This document shows, in pieces, positions 51,041 through 60,390 of a stretch of 64,000 nt of DNA. The position numbers and the translations under genes are program-made. The stretch is from Arcobacter arenosus (lineage in GTDB: Bacteria > Campylobacterota > Campylobacteria > Campylobacterales > Arcobacteraceae). The stretch spans positions 744,001 to 808,000 of the forward strand of contig NZ_VANU01000001.1 in NCBI RefSeq assembly GCF_005771535.1, given 5' to 3'. Each line of letters begins with the position of its first letter. Within the stretch, counting starts at the first letter, position 1. The notes below the pieces were generated by a model. That model saw only the letters and a list, made by a program, of their open reading frames with translations, was not told the DNA's origin and made no database searches.

Positions 51041-51946
51041 ATGCAAAAAAAACAACACAAAGTTCAAACTCTACTTGATGCTATTCCACATATCAAGAAA
51101 TTTTATGGAAAGACTATTGTTATTAAATATGGTGGTTCTGCGCAAACAAGTCCTGAATTAAAAGAAAAATTTGCAGAAGATATTGTTCTTCTTTCACTTG
51201 TAGGTATTAAACCTATTATTGTTCATGGTGGGGGAGCAAGAATTTCTGAACTATTAGAAAAACTTGAGATTAAATCTGAATTTGTTGATGGACACCGAGT
51301 TACAAGTGAAGATACCATGAGAATAGTTGAAATGGTACTTTCAGGTGAAATAAATAAAAATATAACATCACTTTTAAATCACCATGGTGCAAAAGCAATT
51401 GGTATTTCAGGAAAAGATTCAGCAATTATTAAAGCAACACCAAAAGAGAATGGTAAATTTGGATATACTGGGGTTATAACAGAAGTTAATGGAACAATGA
51501 TTAATAAATTAGTTGAAGAGGGATTTATACCTGTAATTGCACCAATTGGTGACAGTGCAGAGCCTAATCATCCTGGGTTTAATATCAATGCAGATGTTGC
51601 TGCATCTAAAGTAGCTCAAGCAGTAAAAGCACAAAAAGTTCTATTTTTAACTGATACAGTTGGAGTTTTAGACAAAGAGGGAAAACTATTAAACTCTTTA
51701 GATAAAGATGATATAGAGAATTATAAAAAAGATGGAACAATTGCAGGTGGTATGATTCCAAAAGTTGATTCATGCATTGATGCAATTTATAATGGTGTAA
51801 ATAAAGCACACATTATTGATGGAAGAGTTGAACACTCTATTTTACTTGAATTATTTACAAGTGATGGAGTAGGAACTCAATTTTTAAGAAAAGACAATCC
51901 AAATAATGGTATTGATTTAGAGAAACTATTAAGTGAGGAAAACTAA
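51041..51946 (+). CDS. argB: N-acetylglutamate kinase
   Basis: A 301-aa amino-acid kinase for the second step of arginine synthesis: 'IVIKYGGSAQTSPELKEKF', 'PIIVHGGGARISELL', 'GFNINADVAASKVA' and 'IAGGMIPKVDSCIDAI'. The longer N-terminal helix ('QKKQHKVQTLLDAIPHIKKF') is the type found in arginine-inhibited hexameric enzymes. It overlaps thrC by one base. Confidence 0.93.
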   Translation: MQKKQHKVQTLLDAIPHIKKFYGKTIVIKYGGSAQTSPELKEKFAEDIVLLSLVGIKPIIVHGGGARISELLEKLEIKSEFVDGHRVTSEDTMRIVEMVLSGEINKNITSLLNHHGAKAIGISGKDSAIIKATPKENGKFGYTGVITEVNGTMINKLVEEGFIPVIAPIGDSAEPNHPGFNINADVAASKVAQAVKAQKVLFLTDTVGVLDKEGKLLNSLDKDDIENYKKDGTIAGGMIPKVDSCIDAIYNGVNKAHIIDGRVEHSILLELFTSDGVGTQFLRKDNPNNGIDLEKLLSEEN

Positions 51947-53421
51947 TGTTTATTGAAACAAGAGGTAATGATGGAGTTAAACCACAAGAAGTAACTTTTA
52001 GTGAAGCAATATTAAGTCCAAGTGCTTCATTTGGAGGATTATATGTACCTAAAGAATTACCAAAACTAGAAGAAAATTTTATACAAAATCATATAGACAA
52101 GAGTTATAAACAATTAGCTTATGATATTTTAAAAGCCTTTGAAATAGACATTGAAGAAGAGGAGATAAATAAAGCATTAGCACTTTATGATAACTTTGAT
52201 GATCCTTCAAATCCATGTCCTGTAGTTAAAGTAAAAGATGATTTATTTGTTCATGAACAATACCATGGTCCAACAAGAGCTTTCAAAGATATGGCTTTAC
52301 AACCATTTGGTTCAATTCTTTCTTCTATAGCAAAAAATAGAAATGAAAAATATTTAATACTAGCTGCAACATCTGGTGATACAGGTCCAGCAGCTCTTAA
52401 TACATTTAAAAATAAAGGTAATATTCAAGTAGCTTGTTTATACCCAGATGGAGGGACATCAGATGTTCAAAGACTTCAAATGGTTTGTGAAGATGGAGAC
52501 AACTTAAAAGTATTAGGGATTCATGGAAACTTTGATGATGCACAAACTGCACTTAAAAATCTACTTGCTTCAAAAACTTTTAAAGAAGAGTTGGAAAATG
52601 ATGGTATAAAACTATCTGCTGCAAACTCTGTAAATTTTGGTAGAATTATTTTCCAAATTATCTATCACTTTTGGTCATATATACAGCTTCTTAAACAAGA
52701 AGAGATTAGCTTTGGCGAAAAAATCTATTTAGTTGTTCCAAGTGGTAATTTTGGAAATGTACTTGGTGGTTTTTATGCTCAACAAATGGGTGTTCCAGTT
52801 GAAAAACTTTTAGTTGCATCTAATGAAAATAATATTTTAACAGAGTGGATTAACACAGGAGTTTATGATATTAGAAATAAAGAGTTGAAACTAACAAAAT
52901 CTCCAGCAATGGATATTTTAAAATCTTCAAATATAGAAAGAGTTATCTATTCATTATATGGAGCAGATAGAACAAAAGAGTTTTTTGATGACTTAAATGA
53001 GAAAAAAGTTTTCAAAATGACACAAGAAGAGACAAAACTGTTACAAAACTACTTCCATGCTGTAAATTCTGATGATGCTTATGGAGCTAAGAAAATCAAA
53101 GAGTTTTTAAAAGAAGATTATCTTATGGATCCACATACAGCAACATGTTTAAAAGCTTATGAAACATTAAAAGAAAAACCATTAAAAACTGTTATTTATT
53201 CAACAGCTGAATGGACAAAATTTTCACCAACAGTATTACAAGCTTTACATGAAGATAGTAAAACATACCCTGATAAAGAAGCTTTAGATATAATTTCTAA
53301 AGAATATAATGCAGTTCAACCTGATTCTATTAAAAAATTATTTACAGCAAAAATAAATCATGACACTGTAATTTCTAAAGAAAAAATAGAAGAAGAAATC
53401 ATAAAATTTATTAAAGACTAA
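51946..53421 (+). CDS. thrC: Threonine synthase
   Basis: A 491-aa PLP enzyme turning phosphohomoserine into threonine. The start 'FIETRGNDGVKPQEVTFSEAI', PLP Lys in 'GPTRAFKDMALQPFG', 'LAATSGDTGPAAL' and 'VVPSGNFGNVLGGFYA' identify the long ThrC family. It is coupled to argB by the TAATG overlap although the pathways differ. Confidence 0.93.
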   Translation: MFIETRGNDGVKPQEVTFSEAILSPSASFGGLYVPKELPKLEENFIQNHIDKSYKQLAYDILKAFEIDIEEEEINKALALYDNFDDPSNPCPVVKVKDDLFVHEQYHGPTRAFKDMALQPFGSILSSIAKNRNEKYLILAATSGDTGPAALNTFKNKGNIQVACLYPDGGTSDVQRLQMVCEDGDNLKVLGIHGNFDDAQTALKNLLASKTFKEELENDGIKLSAANSVNFGRIIFQIIYHFWSYIQLLKQEEISFGEKIYLVVPSGNFGNVLGGFYAQQMGVPVEKLLVASNENNILTEWINTGVYDIRNKELKLTKSPAMDILKSSNIERVIYSLYGADRTKEFFDDLNEKKVFKMTQEETKLLQNYFHAVNSDDAYGAKKIKEFLKEDYLMDPHTATCLKAYETLKEKPLKTVIYSTAEWTKFSPTVLQALHEDSKTYPDKEALDIISKEYNAVQPDSIKKLFTAKINHDTVISKEKIEEEIIKFIKD

Positions 53422-53530
53422 AAGGTCTTTAATAAGTTTAACTTATAATAATATTGTGTAATTTAAGCACAACTCTATGACAAAATCGTCACTTTTGACC
53501 AAAATCAAACTTTTTTAAGTAAATTCTAAA

Positions 53531-53536
53531 TATAAT
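53531..53536 (+). promoter_or_regulatory. -10 box for petABC
   Basis: TATAAT lies 32 bases before the Rieske ATG, with AAGGAAGC between. Confidence 0.55.
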
Positions 53537-53568
53537 GTAAAGATTTAATTTTAAAATAAGGAAGCTAA

Positions 53569-54069
53569 ATGTCTAACGAAACAAATAGACGAGATTTTCT
53601 AGGTTATACATTTGCAGCTGTTGCGGCAGTTGGTGGGGCGGCTTCACTTGTAGGTATGAAGCAAGTGTGGGATCCGTTACCAAGTGTATTAGCTGGTGGT
53701 TTTACAACTATTGATTTAAGTGCATTAAAAGCTGGTCAACCAGAAACATTTACTTGGAGAGGGAAACCAATTTTTGTTCTTAAGAAAACAGCTGAAATGG
53801 AAGATAACAAAAGAGATCTAGTTATTGGAGATGATAAATTTACAGTAGCTATTGGTCTATGTACACACCTTGGATGTATCCCTGCATGGAAGAAAACTCA
53901 ATGGAAATGTGCCTGTCATGGTGGAGAATTTAATGCTAGTGGTGAACAAATTTTTGGACCACCACCAAGACCACTTGATTTACCTCCATTTAGTGTTAAA
54001 GGAACTTCTATCGTACTTGGTGAAGAAGGTCCTGAATATCAAAAAATCGCTGCTGCGATGATGGCATAA
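53569..54069 (+). CDS. petA: Ubiquinol-cytochrome c reductase Rieske iron-sulfur subunit
   Basis: A 166-aa protein with a Tat-type N-terminus ('NRRDFLGYTFAAVAAVGGAASL') that stays as a membrane anchor. The 2Fe-2S site is 'CTHLGCIPAW' and 'CACHGGEFNASG'. It takes electrons from quinol in the bc1 complex. First gene of petABC. Confidence 0.95.
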   Translation: MSNETNRRDFLGYTFAAVAAVGGAASLVGMKQVWDPLPSVLAGGFTTIDLSALKAGQPETFTWRGKPIFVLKKTAEMEDNKRDLVIGDDKFTVAIGLCTHLGCIPAWKKTQWKCACHGGEFNASGEQIFGPPPRPLDLPPFSVKGTSIVLGEEGPEYQKIAAAMMA

Positions 54070-54079
54070 GGAGTTGTAG

Positions 54080-55330
54080 ATGGCAAAATTTGAAAAAGCA
54101 AACTCTGTTGGGGAATGGTTAGACCAAAGGCTTAACACTACAACTTTAAATAAAGTTTTAATGACAGAATACTGGATTCCAAAAGATATTAACTTTTTAT
54201 GGGCGATGGGTGTTCTTTTAGCTACTACATTTGGTATCTTAGTAATCTCTGGATTATTCTTAATGATGTACTACAAACCAGATGTAAACTTAGCATTTGA
54301 TTCAGTAAACTATACAATTATGCAAGAGGTTGCATTTGGTTGGTTATTTAGACATATGCATGGTGTTGCAGCTTCTGTTGTATTCTTAATTATCTATATT
54401 CACATGTTTACAGGTATCTACTATGGTTCTTATAAACAAGGTAGAGAAATGATTTGGATTTCAGGTATGTTATTATTTATGACATTCTCTGCTGCTGGAT
54501 TCTCTGGATATATGTTACCATGGGGACAAATGTCTTACTGGGCTGCAATGGTTATTACAAACTTATTTGGTGGTATTCCAGTTATTGGTGATGCATTAGT
54601 TGTATGGATTAGAGGTGACTTTAACGTTGCTGATGCTACTTTAACAAGATTCTTTATGTTACACGTATTCCTTTTACCTTTAGTTATTATGGGTATTATT
54701 GTATTACACTTCTATACATTAAGAATTCCTCACGTAAATAACCAAACTTCTGAAGATATTGATTTTGATGAAGAAGCTGAAAAATATTTATCAGGAAACA
54801 AAAAAGAGTCAAAAGTTATTCCTTTCTGGCCAGTGTTTATCTCAAAAGATTTAGCTGTACTTGGTATTTTCTTAATTTTCTATTTCTACTTAGTGTTCTT
54901 CCACTATAACTTTGCAATGGACCCAGTTAACTTCGATCCTGCTGATAACATGGTTACTCCTGCGCACATTTATCCAGAGTGGTATTTCTTATGGTCATAT
55001 GAAGTATTAAGAGGTTTCTTCTTTGATGTTGGTCCTATTAAAGCATTTGATATTGGTCTTGCTGCATTTGGTTTTGCTAATGCTATTTTCTTAGTATTGC
55101 CATGGTTAGATAGAGATTCAAAAATTTTACCAGCTCATAAAAGACCTAAATTCTTTATTTGGTTCTGGGTATTAATGGCAGACTTAATTGTATTAACAGT
55201 TTGGGGAAAATTACCTCCAACAGGTGTAAATGCATATATAGGTTTCGTTGCAGCAATGGTATTTATAATACTATTCCTAGCATTACCAATTATTACAAAA
55301 CTAGATGCTAAAAAAAGGGGTGACGCATGA
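54080..55330 (+). CDS. petB: Cytochrome b of the bc1 complex
   Basis: A 416-aa membrane protein with heme-ligand His in 'FRHMHGVAASVVFLIIYIHMF' and 'RFFMLHVFLLPLVIMGIIVLHFY', and the Qo-site 'PEWYFLWSYEVLRG'. GGAG precedes the ATG by 6 bases. Its end overlaps petC by 4 bp (ATGA). Confidence 0.95.
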   Translation: MAKFEKANSVGEWLDQRLNTTTLNKVLMTEYWIPKDINFLWAMGVLLATTFGILVISGLFLMMYYKPDVNLAFDSVNYTIMQEVAFGWLFRHMHGVAASVVFLIIYIHMFTGIYYGSYKQGREMIWISGMLLFMTFSAAGFSGYMLPWGQMSYWAAMVITNLFGGIPVIGDALVVWIRGDFNVADATLTRFFMLHVFLLPLVIMGIIVLHFYTLRIPHVNNQTSEDIDFDEEAEKYLSGNKKESKVIPFWPVFISKDLAVLGIFLIFYFYLVFFHYNFAMDPVNFDPADNMVTPAHIYPEWYFLWSYEVLRGFFFDVGPIKAFDIGLAAFGFANAIFLVLPWLDRDSKILPAHKRPKFFIWFWVLMADLIVLTVWGKLPPTGVNAYIGFVAAMVFIILFLALPIITKLDAKKRGDA

Positions 55331-56199
55331 GAGAATTAAAAATTTTAGCAGTTGTTGCTGCTTTAACACTTATTACATATTGGGGAGTTGAGCCATTTGC
55401 ACACTCTCAAATGCACCCACATGTTGCACCTGCAGATTATAAATTTAAAGATGTAGAGGGATTAAATGGAATGGCTGGTAATGCAGAGAATGGAGCTACT
55501 TTAGTTCAATCAAACTGTACTGCTTGTCACTCTATTGAAAAAGTTGGATTTCCACAATTGATGGATGATGCTAGCGCTGCAGCTGCATATGGAGTTGTAC
55601 CACCAGATTTAAGTACTGCTGGTAAACTTTATAATGCAGACTATTTAGCAGCATTTATTAAAAATCCTGCTAAGGCATCAAAAGTTGAGCATAAATTTGT
55701 AGATGGAAGAGTTCATCCAATGCCAGGTTATGATTGGATGCAACCTCAAGAGATTGCTGATATGGTAGCTTACTTACAATCTATTGCACCAAAAGAGATG
55801 ACAAATAAAGAAGTATTTACTGATGCTTGTCAAAGATGTCATGGAATTAAATATGGTGATATGATGAAAGGTACTATGGCAGCAAAAACACCTACTGCAA
55901 ATATCAAAGCATATATGGGTAAAATTCCACCAGATTTATCTCAATATATTAGATCAAGAGGTGCTGAGTATTTACATACATTTGTTAATGACCCTCAAAA
56001 ACACTTAGAAGGTACAGCAATGCCTAGAGTTGGTTTAACTGAAGAAGCTGAAACTCAAGTTATTGCATATATGGAAGAAGTTGGTGATTCTAAAAAAGCT
56101 GAAAGAGAGGCTTTAGGACCTAAGTTCTTAATCTACTTAGTTATTTTTGCTATCTTTGCATTTTTATGGAAAGCAAGTAAATGGAGAGAAGTACACTAA
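55327..56199 (+). CDS. petC: Diheme cytochrome c subunit of the bc1 complex
   Basis: A 290-aa membrane-anchored protein with two c-heme sites: 'CTACHSI' near residue 63 and 'CQRCHGI' near 168, each followed by a Met-ligand segment ('HPMPGYDWM', 'TAMPRVGL'). A C-terminal helix ('FLIYLVIFAIFAFLW') anchors it. The two-heme form replaces classical cytochrome c1 in Campylobacterota. Confidence 0.93.
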   Translation: MRELKILAVVAALTLITYWGVEPFAHSQMHPHVAPADYKFKDVEGLNGMAGNAENGATLVQSNCTACHSIEKVGFPQLMDDASAAAAYGVVPPDLSTAGKLYNADYLAAFIKNPAKASKVEHKFVDGRVHPMPGYDWMQPQEIADMVAYLQSIAPKEMTNKEVFTDACQRCHGIKYGDMMKGTMAAKTPTANIKAYMGKIPPDLSQYIRSRGAEYLHTFVNDPQKHLEGTAMPRVGLTEEAETQVIAYMEEVGDSKKAEREALGPKFLIYLVIFAIFAFLWKASKWREVH

Positions 56200-56232
56200 G
56201 AATGGTTATTCACTAGTGTTACTTTTACGCAT

Positions 56233-56257
56233 AAAGGGATGACAAAGTCATCCCTTT
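56233..56257 (+). terminator. Intrinsic terminator after petABC
   Basis: AAAGGGATGAC (56233-56243) pairs with GTCATCCCTTT (56247-56257) over an AAA loop, followed by T's. Confidence 0.85.
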
Positions 56258-56322
56258 TTTTATTATTTTAATATTATTAATACTATAATAGTTATTAATT
56301 ATTCAATAAGGGGAGTAATAGT

Positions 56323-56718
56323 ATGAAACTATTAAATATATTAACAGCAGCAGTTCTTACACTGTCAGTTGCATCTGCTGAGGATGTAATGAAGAAGTCA
56401 ATGTCTGTAATGACAGAGGGAATGACTCAAATTCAACAAGGTTTTTTACACAATAATCTTGAGTTGATCAAAAGTGGAGCGAAACTAGTAAAAGATGGAA
56501 ACACAATGTTTTCAGATAAAAAAGTAATTTCTGCTTATTTACCAAATGAAAAAAAACATATGGTAAATGTTGCAGAAAATGCAGCAAAAAGAATAGATCT
56601 TGATGTAAGTATTTTAGAACTAAACTTAGAAGGTAAAGCTTATATCAATGCAGCTAATGCATATTCTGACATTTTAAATGCCTGTGCAAGATGTCACTCA
56701 ATTGTAAGGTCTTGGTAA
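56323..56718 (+). CDS. Cytochrome c'-like periplasmic protein
   Basis: A 131-aa exported four-helix protein with a signal peptide (ending 'VASA') and a single CxxCH near its C-terminus ('NACARCHSIVRSW', Cys121-His125), the layout of cytochrome c'. Such proteins bind NO or carry electrons. A GGGGAG site lies before the ATG. It stands just downstream of the bc1 operon but has its own gap and terminator between. Confidence 0.78.
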   Translation: MKLLNILTAAVLTLSVASAEDVMKKSMSVMTEGMTQIQQGFLHNNLELIKSGAKLVKDGNTMFSDKKVISAYLPNEKKHMVNVAENAAKRIDLDVSILELNLEGKAYINAANAYSDILNACARCHSIVRSW

Positions 56719-56739
56719 TTTAAGAAGAGTAAACTCTTC

Positions 56740-57411
56740 TTAAATTAAAATCTTTGAAGCTAAAGAAATAGCTGCAGTTTCACTTCTTAATATTAAACTC
56801 GAATCAAATCCAACAATTTTTTCATCATCAAAAAGTTTTCTTTCATCAATAGAAAAACCACCTTCACAACCCAAAACAATAGTTTTAATATCATCTTTTT
56901 TTGATTCTATAGAGTTTTTTGAAAAATCTAAAGCATAACAATCATTGTTTTCTTCTAAGAACTTCTCTAAATCAGTACTAATTTCTAATTTGATAATTGA
57001 ACTTCTACCACATTGACTTGATGAATTAATTAATATTTTCTCTAATTTTTCTAAATTTAATTTAAAGTTTTTTTGTGAATATTCACAATATACAAAAGTG
57101 ATTTTTTTTACACCAATTTCATTTAAAGAAGCAATAGATTTTTCAACTGTTTTAGGGTCAACCATACACCATACAAGATGAAGCTCTTTTTGATTTTCTA
57201 TTATTTTTTCTTCGCTTGAAACTAGTTTTGCTATAGCATTCCGTCTATTTATTTCAACTAAAGTATAAAAATAAATTTTTGAATCTTTTAAATTTCTAAA
57301 AGCTATTTGGTCATTTTCTTTATGACGTCTTGCTTTAATTAAATATTTATATAAATCATTTTCAATTTCTAGGATCTCTTGACCACTATTTTCATGATAA
57401 GAGAATTGCAT
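56740..57411 (-). CDS. rsmE: 16S rRNA (uracil1498-N3) methyltransferase
   Basis: A 223-aa SPOUT methyltransferase: 'YLIKARRHKENDQIAFRN' at the start, 'SSQCGRSSIIKLE' and 'VLGCEGGFSIDERKLF' with the final 'LILRSETAAISLASKIL'. It methylates U1498 of 16S rRNA. Follows the membrane-protein gene after 1 bp. Confidence 0.88.
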   Translation of the reverse strand: MQFSYHENSGQEILEIENDLYKYLIKARRHKENDQIAFRNLKDSKIYFYTLVEINRRNAIAKLVSSEEKIIENQKELHLVWCMVDPKTVEKSIASLNEIGVKKITFVYCEYSQKNFKLNLEKLEKILINSSSQCGRSSIIKLEISTDLEKFLEENNDCYALDFSKNSIESKKDDIKTIVLGCEGGFSIDERKLFDDEKIVGFDSSLILRSETAAISLASKILI

Positions 57412-57412
57412 A

Positions 57413-57817
57413 TTAAAAAACTTTACTTATAATATAAACTGCAATTAAAACCATAATCTCAATAGTATATATTTTTTTCGCATAAACTAAAAACTCTTCT
57501 TGAAGTTTTACATCATCACTTTTTATAACTCTCATTTTTTTATATCTTTTAATCTCAATTACTAAAAGAAAAATAGATGCAGGAATCATCAGTCCTATTG
57601 TAAAAGAAAATGTTGTTGCATAAAAAGCAACAATTGCACCTGTATACATAATCACTGCATTTGAAAAATGGTATAAAGGAGTCATAAATTTTAATCTTTT
57701 TGCTAATTTTATAAAATCTTTTACACTAATAACTGAATAAAAATTAAAAATCATAATTATTAAAAATATATAAACAGCAAGTACATGTGTTTGTATTGCC
57801 CCACTCATCAATTCCAT
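57413..57817 (-). CDS. Small four-helix membrane protein
   Basis: A 134-aa protein with four hydrophobic helices ('HVLAVYIFLIIMIFNFY', 'FSNAVIMYTGAIVAFYA', 'IGLMIPASIFLLVI', 'IYTIEIMVLIAVYIIS') and no polar motif that names a family. The start could be 57817 or 57808 (GGA 4 bases before). It is co-transcribed with rsmE. Confidence 0.65.
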   Translation of the reverse strand: MELMSGAIQTHVLAVYIFLIIMIFNFYSVISVKDFIKLAKRLKFMTPLYHFSNAVIMYTGAIVAFYATTFSFTIGLMIPASIFLLVIEIKRYKKMRVIKSDDVKLQEEFLVYAKKIYTIEIMVLIAVYIISKVF

Positions 57818-57883
57818 ACGTTAATCTCACTTTTAAAAAATTTCGCTATTATATCCTAGTTGTCATAAAAAAAGGATAGGCAT

Positions 57884-59107
57884 ATGGCTATAGATGTAAG
57901 TGAAGCATTAAATAAAATCATAAATATAAATACAACTCTAAAATTTGAAATTATCCCCATTGAAGATGCACATGGAAGAATAAGTGCCCAAGATATTATT
58001 GCTAAAATCTCTTTACCTAGATTTAACAATTCTGCAATGGATGGATATGGAATAATTTATGAAAATAAAGATGAAGAGTTAAGTATTGTAGATACAATTT
58101 TTGCTGGAGATGATAATAGTACTTTGCTAAAAGATTCTCAAGCTGTTAAGATTATGACAGGAGCTAGAATTCCTGAAAATTGTACAGCAATTATCCCTAA
58201 AGAGGATTGCCAATACCTAGACAATGACAAAATTAAAGTACCAAATACAATAAAAAAGTTTCAACACATAAGATATATTGGTGAAGATATTAATGAAGAC
58301 GAACCTTTAATTAATATTGGAGATGAGATAAACTTTTCTAAAATAACCCTACTGGCAAGTCAAGGGATTTCACATATAAAAGTTTATAAAAAACCAAAAA
58401 TTGTAATCTTTTCAAGTGGTGAAGAATTAAAACTTCATTACGAAAAAGCAGAAGATTATCAAATATACAATTCTAACACGCCTACTTTTATGAGTAGATG
58501 TAAAGAGCTTGGATGTCAAGTTGATTTTACTGGACAAGCAAGGGATTCAATTGAATCAATTAAAGAATTAGTGACAAATTCATTGGATGCAGATTTAATA
58601 ATCACTTCAGGTGGAGTTTCAGTTGGAGATGCAGATTTTACAAAAGATGCTTTTAAAGAGTTTGACTGTCAAAATATTTTTGATGGGATTAAAATAAAAC
58701 CTGGAAAACCTACAGTTTTAGGGAAAATAAGAGATACATATATTTTAAACCTTCCAGGAAACCCCTTGGCAAGTGCATTAATTTTTGAATTTTTTGGAAA
58801 AATATTAATTCAAAAATTGATAGGTTCAAATAAAATACACCATAACTTTATAGTTGCAAAAATGGGTGAAGACTTTTATAACAAAAAAGGAAGAATCACT
58901 ATTGTCCCAGGATATTTTGATGGTGAATATTTTATAAGTGAGCAGAAAAGAAGCCCTGGTATGGTTTCAACTCTAAGTAGAAGTAATTGTTTAATTGTCT
59001 TAGATGAAAATGTTTCAAATATTAAAAAAGATTCAACAATAAAAATTTTACCAATAAATTGGAACTTCTTTGAAAAAAATAGTAAGGATTTTTTAACATA
59101 TGAGTAA
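57884..59107 (+). CDS. moeA: Molybdopterin molybdenumtransferase
   Basis: A 407-aa enzyme for the last step of molybdenum cofactor synthesis: 'PRFNNSAMDGYGI', 'KIMTGARIPENCTAII', 'TSGGVSVGDADFTKDAF' and 'NLPGNPLASALIFE'. AAAGGATAGGC precedes the ATG. The last 8 bp overlap queC. Confidence 0.93.
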   Translation: MAIDVSEALNKIININTTLKFEIIPIEDAHGRISAQDIIAKISLPRFNNSAMDGYGIIYENKDEELSIVDTIFAGDDNSTLLKDSQAVKIMTGARIPENCTAIIPKEDCQYLDNDKIKVPNTIKKFQHIRYIGEDINEDEPLINIGDEINFSKITLLASQGISHIKVYKKPKIVIFSSGEELKLHYEKAEDYQIYNSNTPTFMSRCKELGCQVDFTGQARDSIESIKELVTNSLDADLIITSGGVSVGDADFTKDAFKEFDCQNIFDGIKIKPGKPTVLGKIRDTYILNLPGNPLASALIFEFFGKILIQKLIGSNKIHHNFIVAKMGEDFYNKKGRITIVPGYFDGEYFISEQKRSPGMVSTLSRSNCLIVLDENVSNIKKDSTIKILPINWNFFEKNSKDFLTYE

Positions 59108-59780
59108 CAAATTAACTAAAAGAGCAGTTTGTATTTTAAGTGGAGGAATGGATTCTACACTTAGCTCTTATATAGCTAAAAATGAAGGTTATGAGATTAT
59201 TGCAGTTCATTTTAATTATGGACAAAGAACAGAAAAAAGGGAATTAAAAGCCTTTAGAGATATTTGTAATGATTTACAAATTGAAGAAAAATATGAAATC
59301 GATATCCCATTTTTCACTCAAATTGGAGCGAGTGCATTAACAGATGCTTCAATTGATGTACCAACGGGTGGTGTTGAACCAGGTGTTCCAATTACCTATG
59401 TACCCTTTAGAAATGGTATATTTTTATCAATAGCAACTGCAATTGCAGAAAAAGAGGAAGCCCAAGCACTATTTATTGGAGTTGTTGAAGAGGATAGTTC
59501 TGGGTATCCAGATTGTACTGATTCATTTATTTCTAAAATGACTAGTGCAATAAATGAAGGGACTAAAGAAACAACAAAAATAGAAATAAAAACTCCCCTT
59601 GTTAAACTTATGAAAAAAGATATTGTTAAAAAGGCAATTGAGTTAGATGTACCTTTAAAACATACATGGTCATGTTATAAAGAAGAAGATGAAGCTTGTG
59701 GAGTTTGTGATTCATGTAGATTAAGACTTAATGGTTTTAAAGAAGCAAATATAATAGACCCGATTCCTTATAAGGCTTAA
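59100..59780 (+). CDS. queC: 7-cyano-7-deazaguanine synthase
   Basis: A 226-aa adenylating enzyme making preQ0 for queuosine: PP-loop 'LSGGMDSTLSSYIA', 'FNYGQRTEKRELKAF', and a zinc knuckle 'CYKEEDEACGVCDSCRLRL'. It overlaps moeA and is 2 bp before queD. Confidence 0.95.
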   Translation: MSNKLTKRAVCILSGGMDSTLSSYIAKNEGYEIIAVHFNYGQRTEKRELKAFRDICNDLQIEEKYEIDIPFFTQIGASALTDASIDVPTGGVEPGVPITYVPFRNGIFLSIATAIAEKEEAQALFIGVVEEDSSGYPDCTDSFISKMTSAINEGTKETTKIEIKTPLVKLMKKDIVKKAIELDVPLKHTWSCYKEEDEACGVCDSCRLRLNGFKEANIIDPIPYKA

Positions 59781-59782
59781 TT

Positions 59783-60316
59783 TTGACTTGGAAAATTTCT
59801 AAATCATTTGACTTTTGTTATGGTCATAGAGTTTGGTCACAAGAACTAAACCCAGAGTTTTCATTAGACCCATGTTTAAAGTGTAGGCACCTTCATGGAC
59901 ATCAAGGTAAAGTTGTAATTTACCTTGAATCATCACAATTACAAAATGGAATGGTTACAGATTTTAAACACCTAAATTGGTTTAAAGCCTTTTTAGATGA
60001 GACATTAGATCATAAATTTATACTTGATTTAAATGACCCACTATTTGAAACTTTATTACCCCATTATAAAAAAGATGAGTTAATTAAATTTAATGAGGGC
60101 TATTATATTCCTGACTTAACAAAAATAAAAAATGAGCCAAAACATATTTTAGAGATGTATGAGGGTTATATATTAGTTAATTTTGTACCAACAAGTGAAA
60201 ATTTATCTGCTTGGTTTTTAGAGATTGCTCAAGAAAAAATGTCTAAAATAGGGATAAAAGTAGCAAGTGTAGAATTTGCAGAGACACCAAAAAGTAAAAG
60301 TCATGTATTTGCATAA
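59783..60316 (+). CDS. queD: 6-carboxytetrahydropterin synthase, long form
   Basis: A 177-aa PTPS-fold enzyme. Zinc His and catalytic Cys are seen in 'FCYGHRVWSQELNPEFSLDPCLKCRHLHGHQGKVVIYLE' (as separate motifs) and the Glu in 'ASVEFAETPKSKS'. It is about 50 residues longer than common QueD because of a central insert, typical of Campylobacterota. The start is TTG 59783, with AAGG 7 bases before. Confidence 0.88.
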   Translation: MTWKISKSFDFCYGHRVWSQELNPEFSLDPCLKCRHLHGHQGKVVIYLESSQLQNGMVTDFKHLNWFKAFLDETLDHKFILDLNDPLFETLLPHYKKDELIKFNEGYYIPDLTKIKNEPKHILEMYEGYILVNFVPTSENLSAWFLEIAQEKMSKIGIKVASVEFAETPKSKSHVFA

Positions 60317-60390
60317 GGTTGAAAAGACAATATCTTAGATTGAATCTTCAACTCTTGTGCTATAATTATTAATTGCAACAAGGATTGATT